A DNA stretch of 64,000 nt from Ecdyonurus torrentis (Eukaryota > Arthropoda > Insecta > Ephemeroptera > Heptageniidae), in the NCBI GenBank assembly GCA_949318235.1, contig OX439132.1:30640243-30704242 (forward strand), given 5' to 3'. The notes below the pieces were generated by a model. That model made no database searches and was not told where the DNA came from. It saw only the letters and a list, made by a program, of their open reading frames with translations. Positions 58,676 to 64,000 of this stretch are shown here, piece by piece (within the stretch, counting starts at the first letter, position 1; every line of letters begins with the position of its first letter). The position numbers and the translations under genes were made by a program.

Positions 58676-59318
58676 ACTTTTTAGACGATATGTATTTTTT
58701 ATGATTATTCATAAATTTAATCATTTATAAAGTTAGTATTTTACTTATATTTACTCATTTATAAATAAAAGGTTAATTTTATTTATTATTTCTATCACCT
58801 CGCCAGTTAAAATTATAAATTAAATATTAATTAAGTTAAAAATTTTATATAATAAATATATTCAATTTATAAAACTGTATTTAATCAATTATGAATCTCT
58901 CAATTAAATATATGAAAATGTTTTTATTTTGGCAGAATTAGCACTATATGTACTGTACTGTATATCTGAAGAATCTGAAGATGTAATTCTGTTAGTTCAA
59001 CTATTCTGTGCAGCAATGTTTACTATATTCACCATGACTATATCGTAAAGCTTTACTGTAGGTTTACTCTATATTACAACTTTTTTAGAATATTTTTAGA
59101 ATGTGCAATAAAATTACCCTCTCTAAAAACAAAATAATATGTTGTAGAAGTAAATAAATATGTTGTACAAAATAATTTGTAAATTTATTTTTGCAGTAGT
59201 AGAATTAGCATACCAAATTAAAAATTTAGACACATATTGTCAATATCATTGTCTGTAAGTATGTCTAGTATTTATCATTTAGATTTCTCCGGAATTGGTG
59301 GAGTAGTTTTCTAAAAAA

Positions 59319-59375
59319 TCGCAAAAAAAAAAAAACAAAACAAAAAACAAAACAAAAAAACAAAAAAACAAAACG
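59319..59375. repeat. A-rich (AAAAC)n-like tract
   Basis: Irregular AAAC/AAAAAC repeats following an A run. Confidence 0.85.
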
Positions 59376-59523
59376 TTATTTTCCTTACAAGCGTAATGTA
59401 AAATTAGGGGACCCATAGCTTTCCCCGCGCACTAAACCGATAAGCTCCAGTGATAAAATTTTTACATGTATACACGTGTGTATACATTTTATACATATCA
59501 ATGTATATTTTTATTATTACTAT

Positions 59524-59528
<5 letters not shown>

Positions 59529-59580
<52 letters not shown>
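59529..59580. repeat. (TA)n microsatellite
   Basis: About 25 TA units with one TG variant near the 3' end. Confidence 0.95.
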
Positions 59581-59581
<1 letters not shown>

Positions 59582-60338
59582 TTTAACTATGTACTGTATG
59601 CACTCTTTTATATTTCTGAAGTCTAGACTTGTAAAGTAATTCTGTGGCTGAATTAGATTTGAAGATTAAAACTCAATGTCAAATAAAAGAGACACAGAGT
59701 CAATGACCCTAAAATCCTTTCTATGGATAGTTAAAATAAATGTATACACAAGTATTCTACATGGTATTTATTTATAATTTTATGAATGAGTTTAATTCTA
59801 TCAAATTATTGAAAATAAAAATAAGGAAAAAGATATATAATCTTAAAATAACCATAATACAGTATGTACTTAAATTTAATTACTTTCCTTCTCTATAATA
59901 TACTTATAAACTTTAAGTAGTTTACATCATCATACACAAACTTTATTTTATGATCTGTTTTTTTGACGTAATAACGTATAATTTTAATGCTTTGTGGTTT
60001 TTAAGTTCGACCATTCAATAATAGAAGTGAGCGTGCAAAAGTAAAATTTACATCACATTAGATTATATAGTTACAAAAATTGAGAAAACGAAAGAAAGAA
60101 ATAAAGCGGGGGTGATGTGTGGGCGATGTTTTAGGCTGATGACGTACATACTAGTGGTTCGTGCACATCTTTAGTTACAATGTCTCACAAAAACACTTTT
60201 AGAATTCGATAATGTTCGTTTATTGCATGATCATCAGCTGTTTTTATAATAATTTTTTATATTCTAATCATAGAATTTAGATAAATAATTTAATTTTTCT
60301 TACAGCTGATAAGGTATAGTAGATACATTAATATTGAA

Positions 60339-60460
<122 letters not shown>

Positions 60461-60550
60461 TCAATACATTAATATTTAAATAGCTTGAAATTCTGAAAAT
60501 AAAATTTCATAAACTCAAACCTGAGTTTTGTAAAATTTCTAGGTACAAGG

Positions 60551-60784
60551 TAACAAGCCGAGGGCTTCGCGGCATTTCGGTACTTGTGCAATCTCCGCGG
60601 GTACAATTTTGGCACATGTGCATTCTCCGCGCTCACCTTTTTTAAAACATCTTTATACGCTTAGCCTGTAGAGATGTACCATTAGTAGGCGTGGCGTAGA
60701 TTGCACATGTGCCAAAAATGCTCTCGCGGAGATTGCACTAGTACCGAAATGCCGCGTAGCTCTCGATGCCCTTTCACTTGTTAA
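60551..60784. mobile_element. Palindromic element F (MITE-like)
   Basis: About 234 bp. Arms share GCGGCATTTCGGTACT, GTGCAATCTCCGCG and TTTTGGCACATGTGCA in inverted orientation over about 80 bp per arm. Outer ends are TAACAAGCCGAGGGC and the complement TAACAAGTGAAAGGGC. Much more GC-rich than its surroundings. Single copy here. Confidence 0.75.
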
Positions 60785-61593
60785 TATGTAAGTTTTTCCA
60801 ATACACGAAGAAATCGAGAAGCTTTACATAAAAAACTTATAAAATAATGATCTTAGGGACAAATGATAGATGTTTACTAAAAGTAATTTTAAAAATAACT
60901 AAGTACTTTATTATTATTATTTTGGTGCCATTGAAATTTTTTTATGAATTGCGCCTTTTTTAAAGTCATAGAAAAAGTTTTTGAGTCAAAATAAAAATTC
61001 TTTACATTTATGACACATGAAAATAGTAGCACGCCATCGTATAAATTTTTTATCTTTAGGTGCCTACGTGCACAAAGACCAAGTAATAAAAATCTCTCGC
61101 AAACATATACTGTATATATATGAATCAAGGATAGACACTATGTAGAAATATACAGTGAAATATTTCTTGTAAAACAGTCGTAAAAGACAATTGCAAAAAA
61201 AAAAAAAAAAAAAAGAACAAAAAAAAAAGATTACACTGATTTGATAATAATTATTTCGCATTGCAGACAAAGTTTTGGTACTAAAATAGTCAGCTATTAG
61301 AAGCATTATCAATCATAAAATGTTATAAAAATCTAATATAATATATATAATATATATTTTCTTTATTTTCTGTTTATCAGTCACGTGTTATTATCTTATC
61401 ACTTTATCTAATTAACTTATCATTGTATACAACTCTTTTTATATATTTTAATTTATTAGGCACGGGTAGTTTAACAGTAGGCTTTATCATCACGTCAGAC
61501 TTCAATTTTCTCGTCAAATTCCAAATCTTTTTTTTTTTTTTTTTTTTTTTTTGAGGGGTCGTTTTATTTAGGTTTACAAAATTATAGTTATGA
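60785..61593. other. AT-rich sequence, no gene recognised
   Basis: A run at 61196-61214 and T run at 61529-61552. The minus-strand frames at 60889-61312 have no recognisable domain. Confidence 0.5.
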
Positions 61594-61902
61594 ATAGGGT
61601 GGTTTCATTCGAGTTAAAGTCAACGTCATAATAAGTGAGTACTAAATAACATTGGCCGGTATAGGAAAATGGCACATTTTGCCAGTTTAAAAATAGTTTG
61701 CAATTTTTTTGAGAGCATTGATGCTGTTAACAGTTTGAATGCACCTCAAGAATGCAAGAAAAATAATAATGACCAAAAAATAGTTCATTTACCCAAGAAA
61801 ATAGCCAAAAATTACGTTTGTCCTATGCTGAGCAATGTTATTCATTGCTCAAGAAGAGCATCGAAAAGCACTCAGAATGACGTCAAGCGTACACACCATA
61901 TA
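61594..61902 (+). mobile_element. MITE family C, copy 3
   Basis: Starts ATAGGGTGGTTTCATTCGAG and ends ACACCATATA. It is about 90% alike by eye to 25904-26215, sharing TTGGCCGGTATAGGAAAATG, GCTGAGCAATGTTATTCATT and CACTCAGAATGACGTCAAGC (TGACGTCA at 61878-61885). The apparent 87-residue frame starting in it is not regarded as a gene. Confidence 0.8.
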
Positions 61903-62769
61903 AGAAAAAAATTCAAAAACAAACAAACTTAAGCAATGGAAAATTAGTTCAAGTTAAAAATATGTTAGCATAATATAGAATATAAAAATAAAAATAGAAT
62001 AATATAATAAAAATCTAAAAATTGAATAAAAAATGAAATTAATAATTACTAATTAATTAATATAATTGTCTTTAAAACGGAAAAAACGTTTTAATTTTAA
62101 ATCACCTACTAACCACGACTATATTACAATTGATAACTGTTAATCCCATGATAGGGAAAAATTGAAAACTTTCGTATTTGACTACCATTGTTATGTTTAT
62201 TTGATTGCATTTAATTCTATTTCTGTCTTATTTTTATAGAGCATTTATTTCAATATGTTGTTTTTCCCATTGACTTACATATATATTATACAAACAAATA
62301 AATTATATTTTAACACAAAAAGTACCTCCCAGCACGATTATAACACACATTATAATTGAGCTAAATAAACAACTTTATTATACATTTTAATTTATTAGAA
62401 ACTACAACATTATAAAATAGTTTCTTTTTTTATACAAGTAAAATAAAAAAAATATTTTAAAACTTTAATAATTATCTCTGTAAAGTTAAGTTTAATGCGG
62501 TAAGAAATCAAGTTTTAAAAAGTTTTTAAAAAGTGAGATAATTACTTTAATGTAAATTAAGGTAATTATGATTGTTATGATATGCGTATTTTATAATTTT
62601 ATATGCAGATTTAAATAATATTTCATTTAGTTGTTGTTGGTAGGGAAAAGCAAAAGATATACTGCAATTAGGATGATCATTAATTACAATTAAAGTCTAG
62701 ACAGGAAATCAACAATATAGCTACTTGGAGGCTAGTGATAACCATCATTTACATACTCATATAAATGTA
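61903..62769. other. AT-rich sequence, no gene recognised
   Basis: Nothing recognised. Confidence 0.55.
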
Positions 62770-63094
62770 TTAAAGGCATAGACAAAATGAAAACATAAGA
62801 ATTTATATCACAAAACACTTGATGGGACTTACATAAATAACATTAATTGGTCTCAAAAGCGCCGTAGCAGTGAGATAATTTTGATTTATGCAACCCGCAC
62901 AACATTGTTATACTAGTTTTTGCCTGTTTCTGACGTCATAAACAGGAAATATTCACGCAAATTGCATAATTTATAGTTTTTTTTCACGCTCTCTTGTGGG
63001 GCCACATTTACATTCTGGTAAAAATTATCATCAGTTTGTATAGATCCCATTTTGTGTTAAAGAATTTGTTGTTTCATGTTTTCTGTGCCTTTAA
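62770..63094 (+). mobile_element. MITE family A, copy 8
   Basis: The clearest ends of the family: TTAAAGGCATAGACAAAATG at the start and, on the other strand, TTAAAGGCACAGAAAACATG. TGACGTCA is at 62931-62938. Short deletions remove part of CCCAACTGTAG and of the AATGATTAAAAAGAAC stretch relative to the copies at 1351 and 31350. Confidence 0.9.
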
Positions 63095-64000
63095 GAGGTG
63101 TTTTCATTCAGTTCTATTTGTCTATTTTTACTAATTTTATACAATAATAATTTTGATATTCAACGTCTTTTATTAGGCAAAATCAGGCTCTCAGTTTAAC
63201 CCAATTATTTTACAATGCAATGAGTTAAAATTTATATTGATAAAGTTAGGCATAATAGCGTAACAAATTTTAAAATAATTTTGTTGGCAAATTTTGATTA
63301 AAATTAGTTAATTTATAAACTTCAAATTTAATTTTAGTTAGATTTCGATTCACTTAAATTTTGAAATAATTGTTAGCTTGTATTTTATATTACTTATGTG
63401 AAAGTAAAATACCCATTTCATTCATTGTTTTAATGAATCTTATTCTCATTATTTTCTTTATTTTAGTATTGTATTACTCTAAAAACGTGTATGAACGTAC
63501 AAAATATTGTCTTGACCGCTCTCCAAAGCTTTTGCATTGTTACTTCATACTATTTCCTATTATCAACTCTTCCCCATACCAAAAAAAATTCCATTGATGC
63601 AATTGAAATTTCTACCACAAAAATCAATTCATAAATAGGTGCATAATATAGTAATTTAGTGCTGCTATCGCGGAAACATTAAATTTACTTGCATTGTTGT
63701 GGTGAAAAATTAATTTAATTAATATTTTATTAAAACTTCTTAAGGGAAACGTTTTTCTATCAGGGAGTTTCTAATCCTCTATGGTTCTGACCAAGTGAAA
63801 AATTGAATAATATTTTTATATAATTTCATAAAAAATAAATCGAAAAAATTGAAAAAATGAAAAAAAAAATGTCTTGTTTTTTATTTTATCCTTTTTTCTA
63901 TCTTCATGCCCATGTAACCATACCAAAATTATAATTTTCCAGATAATATTTATAACATCCATTAACGTTACGTAATAAGTCAGCCCGATGTTCATTTCAT
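63095..64000. other. AT-rich sequence, no gene recognised
   Basis: The frame at 63370-63597 has a hydrophobic stretch but no recognisable domain or supporting splice context. Confidence 0.5.

Noticed and set aside
61669..61932. 87-residue frame starting MAHFASLKI, also begun at 25978
   Set aside because: It lies in MITE family C. The other copy differs at first codon positions and soon reaches a stop, so there is no sign of protein constraint.

Overview
This is a non-coding-dominated, very AT-rich eukaryotic nuclear window. The evidence is spliced exons with GT...AG introns, one intron of 14.4 kb, asparagine runs in the one recognisable protein, long di- and tetranucleotide arrays, fragments of non-LTR retrotransposons and many short inverted-repeat elements. 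An arthropod, probably an insect, fits best, but that is inference from composition and style; no species-specific marker was recognised. There are no bacterial operons, rRNA genes or CRISPR arrays.

Only one protein-coding gene is convincingly present. It lies on the minus strand and runs off both ends of what can be assembled here. Three exons join in a single open frame: 57909-57993, 57378-57488 and 42231-42977. The visible 314 residues hold a basic, low-complexity N-terminal part with an RVTF tetrapeptide (a PP1-docking-type motif), a run of asparagines, and at the end what looks like the first half of an ankyrin repeat. The rest of the ankyrin region, the promoter and the first exon were not found.

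Everything else is repeats or sequence in which nothing was recognised. Three multi-copy families of short non-autonomous DNA elements (MITEs) were found by comparing the window with itself. Family A has eight copies of about 320-345 bp with TTAA at the ends. Family B has two copies of about 395 bp with arms of about 175 bp. Family C has three copies with TATAGGGTG/CACCCTATA-type ends. Six further single-copy palindromic elements (D to I here) lie between 22 and 61 kb. Three apparent lineages of LINE-type retrotransposon remnants are present: one with a TTA/ATT-repeat tail (25.1-25.7 kb plus three orphan tails), one with a GTCAATAA-type tail (9.7-10.5 kb, 11.8 kb, 55.9-56.35 kb) and one with a CAAATAATAA tail (35.1 and 41.0 kb). 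A tRNA-headed SINE-like element opens the window and a second tRNA-like piece is at 32.8 kb.

Layout: 1-9 kb repeats, microsatellites and one possible promoter-like patch (8.6 kb); 9-34 kb LINE pieces, MITEs A to E and (TA)n arrays; 34-41 kb LINE-like 3' ends and compound microsatellites; 42.2-58 kb the ankyrin-type gene, whose large intron holds twin GC-rich 41-bp-period arrays, a (CTTT)n array of about 750 bp and elements A, B, G, H and I; 58-64 kb repeats again.

The most striking pattern is that the 8-bp palindrome TGACGTCA (the CRE/ATF consensus) was found 14 times by eye, and 13 of these lie inside the three otherwise unrelated MITE families A, B and C.
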